Counted from the first letter of the stretch, positions 1-12,576 are shown. The stretch: 64,000 nt of DNA from Bacteroides sp. 214 (GCF_010501015.1 NZ_QVML01000007.1:1-64000), one strand, 5' to 3'. Numbers and translations: made by a program. The notes: generated by a model not told the origin, from the sequence alone.

Positions 1-34
1 ACTGCGTAATAGTGGGAGAGTAGGTAGTCGCCGT
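1..34 (+). rRNA. rrf: 5S ribosomal RNA, 3' end (partial)
   Basis: The first bases (ACTGCGTAATAGTGGGAG, then AGTAGG) match the conserved 3' arm of bacterial 5S rRNA, which closes loop E and helix IV. The gene starts before the window, so only the tail is seen, and an rRNA operon presumably lies to the left. The exact 3' end is uncertain by a few bases. Confidence 0.8.
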
Positions 35-39
35 TTTTT

Positions 40-90
40 AAGTTTCCCGTCCGGTTCTTCGATTGATAGAAGAAACAGGGCGGGAAACTT
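40..90 (+). terminator. rRNA operon terminator hairpin
   Basis: The arms AAGTTTCCCG (40-49) and CGGGAAACTT (81-90) are perfectly complementary. The inner part TTCTTC/GAAGAA can also pair, giving a long hairpin directly after the 5S rRNA. A T run (34-39) precedes it rather than following it. Confidence 0.7.
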
Positions 91-264
91 GTTTATATAT
101 AGGTGTGTATCCAGACTTTGGATTCTGTCTTAATATTTGTTCTAATTTTCTGTATCTTACTTTCGTTTTTCTATTTTCAGCCCCATTTTATTCCATTTTT
201 ATAAAACTTTCCTAAAGAAAGTGTCTTTTTCTTGATTGGTTTCCTTAAATAAACATTGATTTTG

Positions 265-272
265 TACATTTG
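265..272 (+). promoter_or_regulatory. Promoter -7 box of the V-ATPase operon
   Basis: TACATTTG fits the Bacteroidetes -7 consensus TAnnTTTG and lies about 64 bp before the first ATPase gene. The -33 box is weak (TTGG near 236). The rest of 91-335 shows no gene. Confidence 0.5.
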
Positions 273-335
273 AACAAACTTCTTGTAAGGAAACATCAAT
301 AATAAAATAATATAAACTTCTAAATCCTCCAGTGT

Positions 336-926
336 ATGGAAAATAAGATTCAAGAGCTGACAGATAAAGTATTTCGTGAAGGTGTAGAAAAAGGAAATGA
401 AGAAGCACAGCGATTAATAGAAAAAGCGCAAGAAGACGCTAAGAAAATCGTTGATGCTGCTAAAAAAGAGGCTACGTCTATCTTGGAAAATGCAGAAAAA
501 AAGTCGAAAGAGTTCAAAGAAAATACTCAATCGGAATTGGGACTGTTTGCGAAGCAATCGGTAAATGCGTTAAAGACAGAAGTTGCAAACTTGTTGACGA
601 ATGAAGTTGTTTCTACTTCGGTAAAGAATTTTACTGGAAACAAAGAATATCTGAATGAGTTTATTGTTTCTTTGGCTACTAAATGGTCGGCAAATGAAGA
701 AATAGTGATTTCTACTGGAGACGCGGAGTCTCTGAAAAAATACTTTGCTGCAAAGGCTAAAGAGGTACTGGATAAAGGTGTAAAAATAGAACAAGTAAAC
801 GGTTTGACCACACTCTTTACTATTTCGCCTGCTGACGGTTCGTACAAGGTGAATTTTGGAGAAGAGGAATTTGAAAACTACTTCAAGGCATTCCTTCGCC
901 CACAATTAGTTGAAATGCTGTTTTAA
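336..926 (+). CDS. atpE: V-type ATP synthase subunit E
   Basis: Peripheral-stalk subunit of a V/A-type ATPase, which holds the A3B3 head to the membrane sector. The 196-residue protein has the usual plan: a long charged N-terminal coiled coil (about residues 1-75, rich in Glu, Lys and Ala, with heptads such as EEAQRLIEKAQEDAKK) and a compact C-terminal alpha/beta domain. It is the first gene of a seven-gene operon, with the next gene 8 bp downstream. The start was taken at the first ATG after the predicted promoter. The letter atpE follows V-ATPase naming and is not the F-type c subunit. Confidence 0.9.
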   Translation: MENKIQELTDKVFREGVEKGNEEAQRLIEKAQEDAKKIVDAAKKEATSILENAEKKSKEFKENTQSELGLFAKQSVNALKTEVANLLTNEVVSTSVKNFTGNKEYLNEFIVSLATKWSANEEIVISTGDAESLKKYFAAKAKEVLDKGVKIEQVNGLTTLFTISPADGSYKVNFGEEEFENYFKAFLRPQLVEMLF

Positions 927-934
927 AGAAACAT

Positions 935-1765
935 ATGGCAAATTACTATTACTTAGTAGCCAGCTTGCCCGATGTTCACTTAGACGACGGCAAACTTAGC
1001 TATACCGTAGAAACTTTCAAAGAGGAAGTTTATCCGTCTCTTTCCGAAACGGATCGGAAGCTGATTGACCTGCTTTATCTGAAGTATGATAACGAAAATT
1101 TGTTGAAACTGCTGAAAGATAAAGAAGCCGTAATCAACATGCGGGGAAACTATACAGCCGAGGAGTTAACCACATTAATACATGCAGTAAAGGAAGGAGA
1201 CGCGATCTCAAACCTTCCTGCTTATTTAGCCCTTTTTCTATCCGAATATTTTCAGGATGGTAGTGATTTGGCTCTTCCCGAGAACTTATTGGCGCAATAT
1301 TACTATGATTACGCCATGCAATCGAATAATGATTTCGTTGCTGCTTGGTTTGAGTTTAATCTCAACACAAATAATGTGCTTGCCGCATTGATGGCGCGTA
1401 AGTATAAATTGGATGTAGCTCCAAATGTGGTTGGCCAAACGGAGATTTGTGATGCCATTCGTACTTCTACCACGCGTGATTTTGGCTTGTCGGGTGAATT
1501 AATCTATTTTGATGATTTAGTGCGTATTGGTGAGACAGTAGAAATGGTCGAAAAAGAGAAAAAAATAGATGCTTTGAAATGGAATTGGCTGGAGGACGAA
1601 TCGTTCTTTAATTACTTTACAATAGAGAAGCTTTTTGTTTTCTTGTTGAAGTTAGAGATGGTTGAACGATGGATATCATTGGATAAAGAGACTGGCAACC
1701 AACTTTTCAGAAAGCTGATTGGGTCTTTGAAAGAGGATGTTCAGATACCCGCAGAATTTAGATAA
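935..1765 (+). CDS. DUF2764 family V-ATPase-associated protein (subunit C-like)
   Basis: This 276-residue protein begins MANYYYLVASLPDV, the typical opening of DUF2764 proteins, which sit between subunits E and A in V-ATPase operons of Bacteroidetes, spirochaetes and Chlamydia. It is mainly helical and has no signal peptide or membrane segment. Its position and helical character suggest it fills the place of subunit C/d, which joins the central stalk to the rotor ring. That role is inferred from position and family context. The neighbours are 8 bp upstream and 16 bp downstream, so it is part of the operon. Confidence 0.8.
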   Translation: MANYYYLVASLPDVHLDDGKLSYTVETFKEEVYPSLSETDRKLIDLLYLKYDNENLLKLLKDKEAVINMRGNYTAEELTTLIHAVKEGDAISNLPAYLALFLSEYFQDGSDLALPENLLAQYYYDYAMQSNNDFVAAWFEFNLNTNNVLAALMARKYKLDVAPNVVGQTEICDAIRTSTTRDFGLSGELIYFDDLVRIGETVEMVEKEKKIDALKWNWLEDESFFNYFTIEKLFVFLLKLEMVERWISLDKETGNQLFRKLIGSLKEDVQIPAEFR

Positions 1766-1781
1766 TAAACAATAATACTAT

Positions 1782-3539
1782 ATGGCAACAAAAGGAACAG
1801 TTAATGGTGTAATATCTAACTTGGTAACACTTACCGTTGATGGACCTGTGTCTCAAAATGAGATATGTTACATCGCTACTGGCGGTGACAGGTTGATGGC
1901 AGAGGTTATTAAGGTGGTAGGTGTTAATGTGTACGTTCAGGTGTTTGAAAGCACCCGCGGGTTGAAAGTGGGAGCCGAAGCTGAGTTTACCGGACACATG
2001 TTGGAAGTAACCCTCGGACCGGGCATGTTATCAAAAAACTATGATGGCTTGCAGAATGATTTGGATAAGATGACGGGTGTATTTCTTAAACGTGGCGAAT
2101 ATACATTCCCGCTGGATAAAGAAAAGAAATGGAACTTCGTTCCCTTAGCAAAAGTAGGCGATAAAGTGAAAGCATCGGCATGGTTGGGACAAGTAGATGA
2201 GAACTTTCAGCCGTTGAAAATTATGACGCCCTTCACCCTGGAAGGAACATGGACTATTAAGTCAATCGCTGCTGAAGGAGAGTACACAATTGAGGATGTC
2301 ATAGCTGTACTTGTAGATGAGAAAGGTAAGGAACTTGCTGTTAATATGATTCAGAGGTGGCCTGTGAAGCTGGCGATGACTAATTACAAAGAAAAACCAA
2401 GACCTTTTAAGATACTAGAAACCGGAGTTCGCGTTATTGATACCGTAAACCCAATTGTAGAAGGTGGAACAGGTTTTATTCCCGGACCTTTCGGAACAGG
2501 AAAAACCGTACTTCAGCATGCAATCTCCAAACAAGCCGAAGCTGACATTGTAATCATGGCAGCCTGTGGTGAGCGTGCAAACGAGGTGGTGGAAATTTTT
2601 GCCGAATTCCCTCACCTGATTGACCCGCATACCGGACGTAATCTGATTGAGCGTACTATCATCGTAGCAAATACATCGAATATGCCAGTTGCAGCTCGCG
2701 AAGCATCGGTTTATACAGCTATGACTATGGCAGAGTATTATAGAGCGATGGGATTGAAAGTGTTACTAATGGCAGACTCAACCTCCCGTTGGGCACAAGC
2801 CTTGCGCGAAATGTCCAATCGTCTTGAAGAACTTCCTGGTCCTGACGCTTTCCCGATGGATCTTTCTTCTATTATCTCCAATTTCTACGGAAGAGCGGGA
2901 TATGTAATCCTTGACAATGGTAGCACAGGCTCTATTACCTTTATTGGAACAGTTTCTCCGGCAGGAGGTAACTTGAAGGAACCTGTAACTGAGAATACAA
3001 AAAAAGTAGCTCGTTGTTTTTACGCGCTTGAACAAGAACGTGCTGATAAAAAACGTTATCCAGCGGTAAACCCAATAGATTCGTATTCCAAATATATTGA
3101 GTATCCAGAGTTTGAAGCATATATCACTGAAAAGATTAATGACCAGTGGATTGGTAAGGTAAATGATATCAAGACGCGTTTGCAACGTGGAAAAGAAATT
3201 GCCGAACAGATCAATATCCTTGGCGATGATGGTGTGCCTGTGGAATATCATGTTACTTTCTGGAAATCAGAATTGATTGACTTTGTTATTCTTCAACAAG
3301 ATGCTTTTGATGATGTAGATGCGGTAACTCCACTGGAGCGACAAGAGGAAATCCTGAACATTGTAATGGAAATATGCCGTACCGAGTTTACCTTCGATAA
3401 TTTTGAAGGAGTAATGGATTACTTCAAGAAAATGATTAACATTTGCAAGCAAATGAACTACGCAGTGTTTAAGTCGGATGACTACATCAAGTACAAGAGT
3501 GAGCTGGATTCATTAATTGCTGAAAAGAAAGTAGGATAA
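1782..3539 (+). CDS. atpA: V-type ATP synthase catalytic subunit A
   Basis: Catalytic subunit of the V/A-ATPase head, which hydrolyses or makes ATP at the A/B interface. The 585 residues match the family length of about 580-590. The P-loop GPFGTGKT lies near residue 233, and the bulge region specific to V-type A subunits is present between about residues 110 and 200. The motifs GERANEV, MADSTSRWAQALRE and LEELPGPDAFP are typical of the nucleotide-binding core. The gene lies 16 bp after the DUF2764 gene and 12 bp before subunit B. Confidence 0.97.
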   Translation: MATKGTVNGVISNLVTLTVDGPVSQNEICYIATGGDRLMAEVIKVVGVNVYVQVFESTRGLKVGAEAEFTGHMLEVTLGPGMLSKNYDGLQNDLDKMTGVFLKRGEYTFPLDKEKKWNFVPLAKVGDKVKASAWLGQVDENFQPLKIMTPFTLEGTWTIKSIAAEGEYTIEDVIAVLVDEKGKELAVNMIQRWPVKLAMTNYKEKPRPFKILETGVRVIDTVNPIVEGGTGFIPGPFGTGKTVLQHAISKQAEADIVIMAACGERANEVVEIFAEFPHLIDPHTGRNLIERTIIVANTSNMPVAAREASVYTAMTMAEYYRAMGLKVLLMADSTSRWAQALREMSNRLEELPGPDAFPMDLSSIISNFYGRAGYVILDNGSTGSITFIGTVSPAGGNLKEPVTENTKKVARCFYALEQERADKKRYPAVNPIDSYSKYIEYPEFEAYITEKINDQWIGKVNDIKTRLQRGKEIAEQINILGDDGVPVEYHVTFWKSELIDFVILQQDAFDDVDAVTPLERQEEILNIVMEICRTEFTFDNFEGVMDYFKKMINICKQMNYAVFKSDDYIKYKSELDSLIAEKKVG

Positions 3540-3551
3540 AAGCATTAAGTT

Positions 3552-4877
3552 ATGACAACAAAAGCATTCCAAAAAATATATACACAGATTAGCCAGATAA
3601 CCAAAGCGACCTGTTCTTTAAAGGCTACAGGAGTTGGTTATGATGAATTGGCAATTGTTGATGGTAAACTGGCACAGGTAGTGAAAATTGCCGGTGATGA
3701 AGTTACCTTGCAGATTTTTCAGGGAACGGGTGGTATTCCTACCAATGCCGAAGTGGTATTCCTTGGTAAAGCGCCGACTATTAAAGTAAGTGATCAGCTG
3801 GCAGGACGTTTCTTTAACGCCTTTGGAGACCCTATTGATGGTGGACCCGAAATTGAAGGTGTTGAAGTAGAAATTGGTGGACCTTCCGTGAACCCGGTAC
3901 GTCGTAAACAACCCTCTGAGTTAATTGCAACAGGTATTGCAGGTATTGACCTAAACAACACATTGGTGTCCGGACAGAAGATTCCATTCTTTGCCGACCC
4001 CGACCAACCATTTAACCAAGTAATGGCTAACGTGGCCTTGCGCGCCGAGACCGATAAAATTATCTTAGGCGCTATGGGTATGACAAATGATGATTACCTT
4101 TACTTCAAGAATGTATTTTCCAATGCCGGTGCACTCGACCGTATTGTGAGCTTTGTAAACACTACCGAAGACCCACCCGTTGAACGCTTGCTTGTGCCTG
4201 ATATGGCATTGACTGCTGCCGAGTACTTTGCTGTAGAACAAAACCAAAAAGTCTTGGTGTTGCTTACCGACATGACTTCGTACTCCGATGCTTTGGCTAT
4301 TGTATCTAATCGTATGGACCAGATTCCTTCCAAAGACTCAATGCCGGGTTCTTTGTATTCGGACTTGGCGAAAATTTATGAAAAAGCGGTACAATTTCCT
4401 GATGGAGGTTCTATAACTATTATCGCGGTAACAACGCTTTCGGGTGGCGACATAACACACGCTGTACCTGATAATACGGGTTATATCACCGAAGGACAGC
4501 TCTTCTTGCGTCGAGATAGTGATATTGGTAAGGTTATTGTAGATCCGTTCCGATCGCTCTCTCGTTTGAAACAGTTGGTTATTGGCAAGAAAACCCGTGA
4601 AGACCATCCGCAAGTAATGAATGCAGCTGTTCGCCTATATGCCGATGCTGCCAATGCGAAGACAAAAATGGAAAATGGTTTCGACCTAACTAACTACGAC
4701 GAGCGTACACTTGCCTTTGCTAAGTCTTATGCCGACAAGTTGTTAGCCATTGACGTAAACGTAAATACCACTGAAATGCTTGATACTGTTTGGGGATTGT
4801 TCGGAACCTATTTCCGTCCCGAAGAGGTAAACCTCAAGAAAGAGTTGGTAGAGAAATACTGGAAAGAAAAAGAATAG
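3552..4877 (+). CDS. atpB: V-type ATP synthase regulatory subunit B
   Basis: Non-catalytic nucleotide-site subunit that alternates with A in the A3B3 ring. The 441 residues are of normal length. The protein lacks a true P-loop (VSGQKIPFFADPDQPFNQ in its place), as expected for B subunits. It keeps LLTDMTSYSDALAIVSNR and IPSKDSMPGSLYSDLAKIYE, which are hallmark B-subunit stretches. It sits 12 bp after subunit A and 22 bp before subunit D. Confidence 0.96.
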   Translation: MTTKAFQKIYTQISQITKATCSLKATGVGYDELAIVDGKLAQVVKIAGDEVTLQIFQGTGGIPTNAEVVFLGKAPTIKVSDQLAGRFFNAFGDPIDGGPEIEGVEVEIGGPSVNPVRRKQPSELIATGIAGIDLNNTLVSGQKIPFFADPDQPFNQVMANVALRAETDKIILGAMGMTNDDYLYFKNVFSNAGALDRIVSFVNTTEDPPVERLLVPDMALTAAEYFAVEQNQKVLVLLTDMTSYSDALAIVSNRMDQIPSKDSMPGSLYSDLAKIYEKAVQFPDGGSITIIAVTTLSGGDITHAVPDNTGYITEGQLFLRRDSDIGKVIVDPFRSLSRLKQLVIGKKTREDHPQVMNAAVRLYADAANAKTKMENGFDLTNYDERTLAFAKSYADKLLAIDVNVNTTEMLDTVWGLFGTYFRPEEVNLKKELVEKYWKEKE

Positions 4878-4899
4878 TTTCAACCCTAATTAGAATCAA

Positions 4900-5501
4900 G
4901 TGGCTATAAAGTTTCAATATAACAAAACTTCGCTCCAGCAGCTCGAAAAGCAGCTTAAGGTTCGTACGCGCACACTTCCCATCATCAAGAATAAGGAAAG
5001 TGCCCTGCGTATGGAGGTTAAAAAATGCAAGGAAGAATCTGTGGAGCTCGAAGTGAAACTGGAGAAAAAAATCCAGCGATATGAAACCATGTTTGCCCTT
5101 TGGAATGAATTCGATGCTTCACTCATAGCAGTAAAGGACGTAAAACTCGGTATAAAGAAAATTGCCGGAGTACGTGTTCCGTTACTCGAAACCGTCGACT
5201 TCGATATACGTCCATACAGTCTGTTTAATGCCCCCAAATGGTATGCAGACGGGATTCATATTCTAAAGGAACTGGCTCACACAGCTATCGAACGCGAGTT
5301 TACGCTGGCTAAGTTGGGACTGTTGGAACATGCGCGTAAAAAGACGACTCAAAAGGTAAATCTTTTTGAAAAGGTACAAATTCCGGGATATGAAGATGCT
5401 ATCCGCAAGATTAAGCGTTTCATGGAGGATGAAGAGAACCTCTCTAAGTCATCCCAGAAGATACTCAAGTCAATACAAGAGAAAAGAAAGGAGGAAGCGG
5501 T

Positions 5502-5505
<4 letters not shown>
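4900..5505 (+). CDS. atpD: V-type ATP synthase subunit D (GTG start)
   Basis: Central-stalk subunit that turns inside the A3B3 head. The 201-residue protein is a long antiparallel coiled coil (N- and C-terminal helices rich in Lys, Glu and Gln) with the opening IKFQYNKTSLQQLEKQL common in D subunits. The start is GTG at 4900; no in-frame ATG upstream would keep family length. It overlaps the subunit I gene by four bases (ATGA), implying translational coupling. No subunit F gene, its usual partner, is seen in this operon. Confidence 0.92.
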
Positions 5506-7833
<2,328 letters not shown>

Positions 7834-7866
7834 GAGAAACAAAACACCTCATAATAGTATTGATTA

Positions 7867-7899
7867 GGGGAGGAGAGCCATTGCTTTTCTCCCCTTTTT
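7867..7899 (+). terminator. Terminator of the V-ATPase operon
   Basis: GGGGAGGAGAG (7867-7877) pairs with CTTTTCTCCCC (7884-7894), allowing two G-U pairs. The hairpin is followed by TTTTT, 34 bp after the subunit K stop. Confidence 0.85.
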
Positions 7900-7920
7900 A
7901 CATACAAAGAAGCAGACTCT

Positions 7921-8024
7921 TTTTTCAGTGATTTAAACTTTATTTTTCAGTGATTTACGATTCGTTTTTCAGTGATTTATGATTCTTTTCTCAGTGATTT
8001 ATGATGCACAAAGCAGTGAGAAAA
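7921..8024 (+). repeat. 22-bp-period tandem repeat, array A
   Basis: The core CAGTGATTTA occurs at 7926, 7948, 7970 and 7992, and a fifth shorter copy (CAGTGA) at 8014, all exactly 22 bp apart. The rest of each unit is AT-rich and varies. The array lies between the ATPase terminator and the glycogen synthase promoter. Its function is unknown. There are no spacers, so it is not CRISPR. Confidence 0.9.
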
Positions 8025-8053
8025 CTCTGTATGAAAGTTTTGTCATCTTATTT

Positions 8054-8095
8054 TGCCGAAAAATTCGGCAGGCTTATAAATAATCGTTATTTTTG
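8054..8095 (+). promoter_or_regulatory. Glycogen operon promoter with overlapping palindrome
   Basis: TATTTTTG (8088-8095) fits the -7 consensus. TTCG at 8064-8067 sits at the -33 position with a 20-bp spacer. A perfect 17-bp palindrome, TGCCGAAAAATTCGGCA (8054-8070), covers the -33 region and looks like an operator. Confidence 0.6.
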
Positions 8096-8129
8096 CAGAC
8101 TGGAAAAAAATGAGAGTTCTAATTAGAGT

Positions 8130-9791
8130 ATGATGAATGACATGAAGACCCCCGACTATATTTTCGAAGCAAGCTGGGAAGTATGTAATAAAGTGGGCGG
8201 AATATATACAGTATTATCTACAAGAGCAAATACACTGCAAGAAAAGTTTAAGGATAGATTATTTTTTATAGGTCCCGATGTGTGGGAAGGCAAAGAGAAT
8301 CCTCTTTTTATTGAGTCCGATACACTTTATGCAGATTGGAAAGAACATGCACTTCAAAAATCAGGATTAAAAATTCGAATAGGACGCTGGAATATACCCG
8401 GTAATCCAATTGTTTTTTTGATAGATTTTCGTCCCTTTTTTGAGCATAAAAATGAAATCTATACATTAGCATGGGAGTATTTTCAGGTAGATTCCTTACA
8501 TGCATACGGTGACTATGACGAAGCTTCTATGTTTGCTCATGCTGCCGGCCGGCTTGTAAAGAGCTTTTATCTTTATAACCTCTCAATAACAGATAATGTT
8601 ATCTTTCATGCTAACGAATGGATGCTTGGTCTTGCAGCGCTTTATTTGCAAGCCCGTGTGCCCGAAATAGCAACCATATTTACTACACATGCTACCTCTA
8701 TAGGACGCTCCATCGCAGGTAATAACAAACCTCTGTATGACTATCTCTTTGCTTATAATGGAGACCAAATGGCTGCTGAACTGAATATGCAGTCCAAACA
8801 TTCCATCGAGAAACAAACTGCGCACTATGTGGATTGTTTTACAACAGTGAGTGAGATAACGAACAATGAGTGCCGAGAATTGTTAGATAAAGAAGCCGAT
8901 GTGGTACTGATGAATGGTTTTGAAGACGATTTTGTTTCGAAAGGTGCTGTTTTTACCGGTAAGCGCAAAAGAGCACGCAGTGCTATGCTACAGGTAGCCA
9001 ATAAGTTACTGGGTACTGATTGGGGTGACGACACCTTGCTGGTAGGTACCAGTGGACGCTATGAATTTAAGAACAAAGGCATAGATGTGTTCCTTGAAGG
9101 GCTGAGTAAACTCAATAAAGATAAAAAACTGAAAAAGAACATAGTAGCTTTTATAAATGTGCCTGCTTGGACACGTGCCCCACGCGAAGATTTGCAAACA
9201 AGACTCCATTCAAAGGAGAAATTTGCTACTCCTCTTGTGATGCCCTATCTCACACATTGGTTACATGATATTGAAAATGACAATGTGCTTCGCATGATGG
9301 CTAATGTTGGTTTGAATAATAATTTAGGCGATAAGGTAAAAGTGATTTTTGTACCTTGTTATCTGGATGGAAAAGACGGTGTGTTCAATAAAGAATACTA
9401 CGATTTGTTGCTTGGACAGGATATAAGTGTTTATCCATCATATTATGAGCCGTGGGGTTATACTCCGTTGGAGAGTATTGCATTTCGTGTTCCAACGGTT
9501 ACAACCGACTTAGCTGGATTTGGGTTATGGGTAAAGAGCTTAAAAAAGAAAAGTACCCTCTATGACGGGGTAGAAGTGTTGCATCGATCAGATAATAACT
9601 ACGTTGATGTAGCCGATGGCATAAAAGATACCCTGTTGCAATTTGCTGCGTGCAGTGAACAGGAAGTGAAAGAGATTCGAAGAAATGCAGCCACTATTGC
9701 TGAAAAAGCATTGTGGAAGCATTTTATCCAATATTATTACAAAGCATACGACATTGCTTTAAGAAAAGCAGAGAAGCGTATGTTACGCTGA
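8130..9791 (+). CDS. Glycogen synthase, eukaryote-like (GT3 type)
   Basis: Transfers glucose from a nucleotide sugar to the growing alpha-1,4-glucan chain. The protein opens with IFEASWEVCNKVGGIYTVLS, where KVGGIYTV is the sugar-nucleotide loop of GT3/GT5 synthases. The region SVYPSYYEPWGYTPLESIAF near residue 435 is the C-terminal donor-binding motif with the catalytic E-x7-E pattern. At 553 residues it resembles the short GT3-like synthases of Bacteroidetes rather than bacterial GlgA, which starts KxGGLADV. No signal peptide is seen, so it is cytoplasmic. It is followed 30 bp later by the phosphorylase that degrades the same polymer. Confidence 0.9.
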   Translation: MMNDMKTPDYIFEASWEVCNKVGGIYTVLSTRANTLQEKFKDRLFFIGPDVWEGKENPLFIESDTLYADWKEHALQKSGLKIRIGRWNIPGNPIVFLIDFRPFFEHKNEIYTLAWEYFQVDSLHAYGDYDEASMFAHAAGRLVKSFYLYNLSITDNVIFHANEWMLGLAALYLQARVPEIATIFTTHATSIGRSIAGNNKPLYDYLFAYNGDQMAAELNMQSKHSIEKQTAHYVDCFTTVSEITNNECRELLDKEADVVLMNGFEDDFVSKGAVFTGKRKRARSAMLQVANKLLGTDWGDDTLLVGTSGRYEFKNKGIDVFLEGLSKLNKDKKLKKNIVAFINVPAWTRAPREDLQTRLHSKEKFATPLVMPYLTHWLHDIENDNVLRMMANVGLNNNLGDKVKVIFVPCYLDGKDGVFNKEYYDLLLGQDISVYPSYYEPWGYTPLESIAFRVPTVTTDLAGFGLWVKSLKKKSTLYDGVEVLHRSDNNYVDVADGIKDTLLQFAACSEQEVKEIRRNAATIAEKALWKHFIQYYYKAYDIALRKAEKRMLR

Positions 9792-9821
9792 ATATTTATT
9801 TTTTAGTAAAAGAGTATTAGA

Positions 9822-12386
9822 ATGAAGGTAAAAGTTAGTAATGCAAACACTCCTAACTGGAAAGATGTTGATGTAAAGGCATTTATCCCCAAGGAGTTAG
9901 AAAAGTTGTCAGAGATATCACGTAATATCTGGTGGTCTTGGAACTATGAAGCCACAGAATTGTTTAGAGACCTTGACCCCCAATTGTGGAAAGAAACAGG
10001 ACACAATCCGGTTCTTCTTTTAGAAAGAATAAGCTACGAAAGTTTAGAAGCACTTGCCAAAGATAAAGTAATCATCAAAAGAATGAACGAAGTGTATACT
10101 AAGTTCAAAGATTACATGAGCGTGGAACCCGACAAAACACGTCCATCGGTAGCTTACTTCAGTATGGAATATGGATTGAATAGCATATTGAAAATATATT
10201 CGGGAGGTTTAGGTGTATTGGCTGGCGACTATTTGAAGGAGGCTTCGGATAGTAACGTAGACCTTTGCGCGGTAGGTTTTCTGTATAAATACGGATATTT
10301 TACGCAATCACTCTCTATGGATGGGCAACAGGTTGCAAACTACGAAGCTCAAAACTTCGGACAACTTCCACTAGACAGAGTGCTCGATGCAAATGGACAA
10401 CAGCTGGTTGTTAAAGTGCCTTATTTGGATTACTTTGTAAGTGCCAATGTGTGGAGAGTAAATGTAGGACGCATCTCCCTCTATTTATTGGATACAGACA
10501 ATGATGCTAACAGTGAATTTGACCGCCCTATTACACATCAACTGTATGGGGGAGATTGGGAAAATCGCTTGAAGCAAGAAATACTTCTTGGTATTGGTGG
10601 TATTTTGACACTGAAAGAATTGGGTATTAAAAAAGAAGTGTATCACTGTAACGAAGGTCATGCGGCACTTATCAACGTACAACGTATTTGTGACTATGTT
10701 GCCGAAGGTCTTTCTTACGAACAAGCAGTAGAGTTGGTACGTGCTTCTTCTCTTTATACTGTACACACACCGGTTCCTGCCGGTCATGACTATTTTGACG
10801 AAGCCTTATTTGGCAAATATATGAGTGGCTATCCTGCTAGAATGGGTATTTCTTGGGATGACCTTATGGACCTGGGACGCAATAATCCGGGTGATAAGAG
10901 TGAGCGTTTCTGTATGTCAATCTTTGCTTGCAATACTTCGCAAGAAGTAAATGGTGTAAGCTGGTTGCATGGCAAAGTATCGCAAGAAATGTTTGCACCT
11001 ATCTGGAAAGGCTACTTCCCCGAAGAAAGCCATGTGGGCTATGTAACCAACGGTGTTCACTTCCCAACGTGGTGTGCTACTGAATGGAAACAACTATACG
11101 ACAAATATTTTAGCGAAAACTTTATATACGATCAATCGAACGCAAAGATTTGGGAAGCTATCCAAAACGTGCCCGATGCTGAAATTTGGGCAACTCGCCA
11201 ACAAATGAAAAGCAAGTTGATAGATTATATCCGTCGTCAGTTCCGTGAATCGTGGTTGAAGAATCAAGGAGATCCTTCGCGTATTGTGTCTATTATAGAT
11301 AAGATGGATGCTAATGCATTGATAATAGGTTTTGGACGTCGTTTCGCTACTTATAAACGCGCACATTTGTTGTTTACAGACTTAGATCGTTTGGCTAAGA
11401 TTGTGAATAATCCGGAACGTCCGGTGCAGTTCCTGTTTACAGGGAAAGCACATCCACATGATGGAGCAGGACAGGGGCTGATTAAGCGGATTATTGAAAT
11501 TTCGCGTTTGCCACAGTTCTTGGGCAAGATTATCTTCCTCGAAAATTACGATATGCAATTAGCTCGTCGCATGGTGAGTGGTGTGGATATTTGGTTGAAT
11601 ACACCAACTCGTCCATTGGAAGCTTCGGGGACTTCGGGAGAAAAAGCATTGATGAATGGAGTAGTAAATTTCTCTGTGCTCGATGGCTGGTGGCTCGAAG
11701 GTTATCGCGAAGGTGCAGGTTGGGCATTGACCGAAAAACGCACTTACGCAAATCAAGAGCACCAAGACCAACTCGATGCGGCAACTATTTACAGCATCTT
11801 GGAGGCAGAGATTCTTCCGTTGTACTATAATCGTGGAAAGAAAGATTTTTCGGAAGGCTGGGTTAAAGTTATAAAGAACTCCATTGCTAAGATTGCTCCA
11901 CATTACACAATGAAACGTCAGTTGGATGATTATTATAGCAAGTTCTACAGTAAACTATCAGAACGATTCAAACTACTTTCGGCAAATGATAACGCTAAAG
12001 CAAAAGAAATTGCAGCGTGGAAGCAAAATGTTGCCGAAAAGTGGGACTCTATTGAAATAATTTCTTCTGATAAGAATGAAGAAATCTTGAGTGGTTCTAT
12101 TGAAAGCGGCAAAGAATATTCTGTGACGTATGTTGTTGACGAAAAAGGATTGGACGACTCTATCGCTCTCGAGCTGGTTGTTACTTATATCAATGCTGAA
12201 GGAAAACAGCATGTTTACTCTGTTGCACCATTCAAATTGATTAAGCGCGAAGGTAATCTTTATACCTTCCAAGTGAAACACTCTTTATCGAATGCAGGTA
12301 GTTTCAAAGTAATGTATCGTATGTTTCCTAAGCATGCAGATCTGGCACATCGTCAAGATTTCTGCTACGTTCGCTGGTTTTACTAA
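9822..12386 (+). CDS. glgP: Alpha-glucan phosphorylase (GT35)
   Basis: Releases glucose-1-phosphate from glycogen or maltodextrin. The protein has 854 residues. The first 100 or so form the DUF3417-type N-terminal domain of the short alpha-glucan phosphorylase family ([20 protein letters not shown]). The catalytic core follows, with [20 protein letters not shown] and, near residue 610, [14 protein letters not shown], whose Lys is expected to hold pyridoxal phosphate. The residue before it is Glu rather than the commoner Met. The C-terminal 100 residues form a beta-rich extension. It is co-directional with glycogen synthase and probably shares its promoter. Confidence 0.93.
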   Translation: MKVKVSNANTPNWKDVDVKAFIPKELEKLSEISRNIWWSWNYEATELFRDLDPQLWKETGHNPVLLLERISYESLEALAKDKVIIKRMNEVYTKFKDYMSVEPDKTRPSVAYFSMEYGLNSILKIYSGGLGVLAGDYLKEASDSNVDLCAVGFLYKYGYFTQSLSMDGQQVANYEAQNFGQLPLDRVLDANGQQLVVKVPYLDYFVSANVWRVNVGRISLYLLDTDNDANSEFDRPITHQLYGGDWENRLKQEILLGIGGILTLKELGIKKEVYHCNEGHAALINVQRICDYVAEGLSYEQAVELVRASSLYTVHTPVPAGHDYFDEALFGKYMSGYPARMGISWDDLMDLGRNNPGDKSERFCMSIFACNTSQEVNGVSWLHGKVSQEMFAPIWKGYFPEESHVGYVTNGVHFPTWCATEWKQLYDKYFSENFIYDQSNAKIWEAIQNVPDAEIWATRQQMKSKLIDYIRRQFRESWLKNQGDPSRIVSIIDKMDANALIIGFGRRFATYKRAHLLFTDLDRLAKIVNNPERPVQFLFTGKAHPHDGAGQGLIKRIIEISRLPQFLGKIIFLENYDMQLARRMVSGVDIWLNTPTRPLEASGTSGEKALMNGVVNFSVLDGWWLEGYREGAGWALTEKRTYANQEHQDQLDAATIYSILEAEILPLYYNRGKKDFSEGWVKVIKNSIAKIAPHYTMKRQLDDYYSKFYSKLSERFKLLSANDNAKAKEIAAWKQNVAEKWDSIEIISSDKNEEILSGSIESGKEYSVTYVVDEKGLDDSIALELVVTYINAEGKQHVYSVAPFKLIKREGNLYTFQVKHSLSNAGSFKVMYRMFPKHADLAHRQDFCYVRWFY

Positions 12387-12437
12387 CCAAGTTTAGAGTT
12401 GTGAAAAAATAAGCGATAGCTTTTTACTAATAATGGG

Positions 12438-12477
12438 AAATAGTTCTGTACACTTATATGTATGGAACTATTTTTTT
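12438..12477 (+). terminator. Terminator after the glycogen genes
   Basis: AAATAGTTC (12438-12446) pairs with GAACTATTT (12465-12473) and a T run follows, 50 bp after the phosphorylase stop. Confidence 0.75.
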
Positions 12478-12576
12478 ATTAATAAGTGTGATAACCTGTA
12501 TATGCTGAATGTCAGTGCTTAAGATGCTAAGGTGCAATTGTGAGTTAATAGAAATAGATAAAAACATCTAAAAACA

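Noticed and set aside
2778..3251. Minus-strand open frame of 157 codons in the ATPase operon
   Set aside because: It is opposite subunit A, which is highly conserved; composition is that of a shadow frame.
7921..8024. CRISPR array
   Set aside because: Units follow one another every 22 bp with no unique spacers of about 30 bp, units vary, and no cas genes are nearby. The same holds for 28751-29010.
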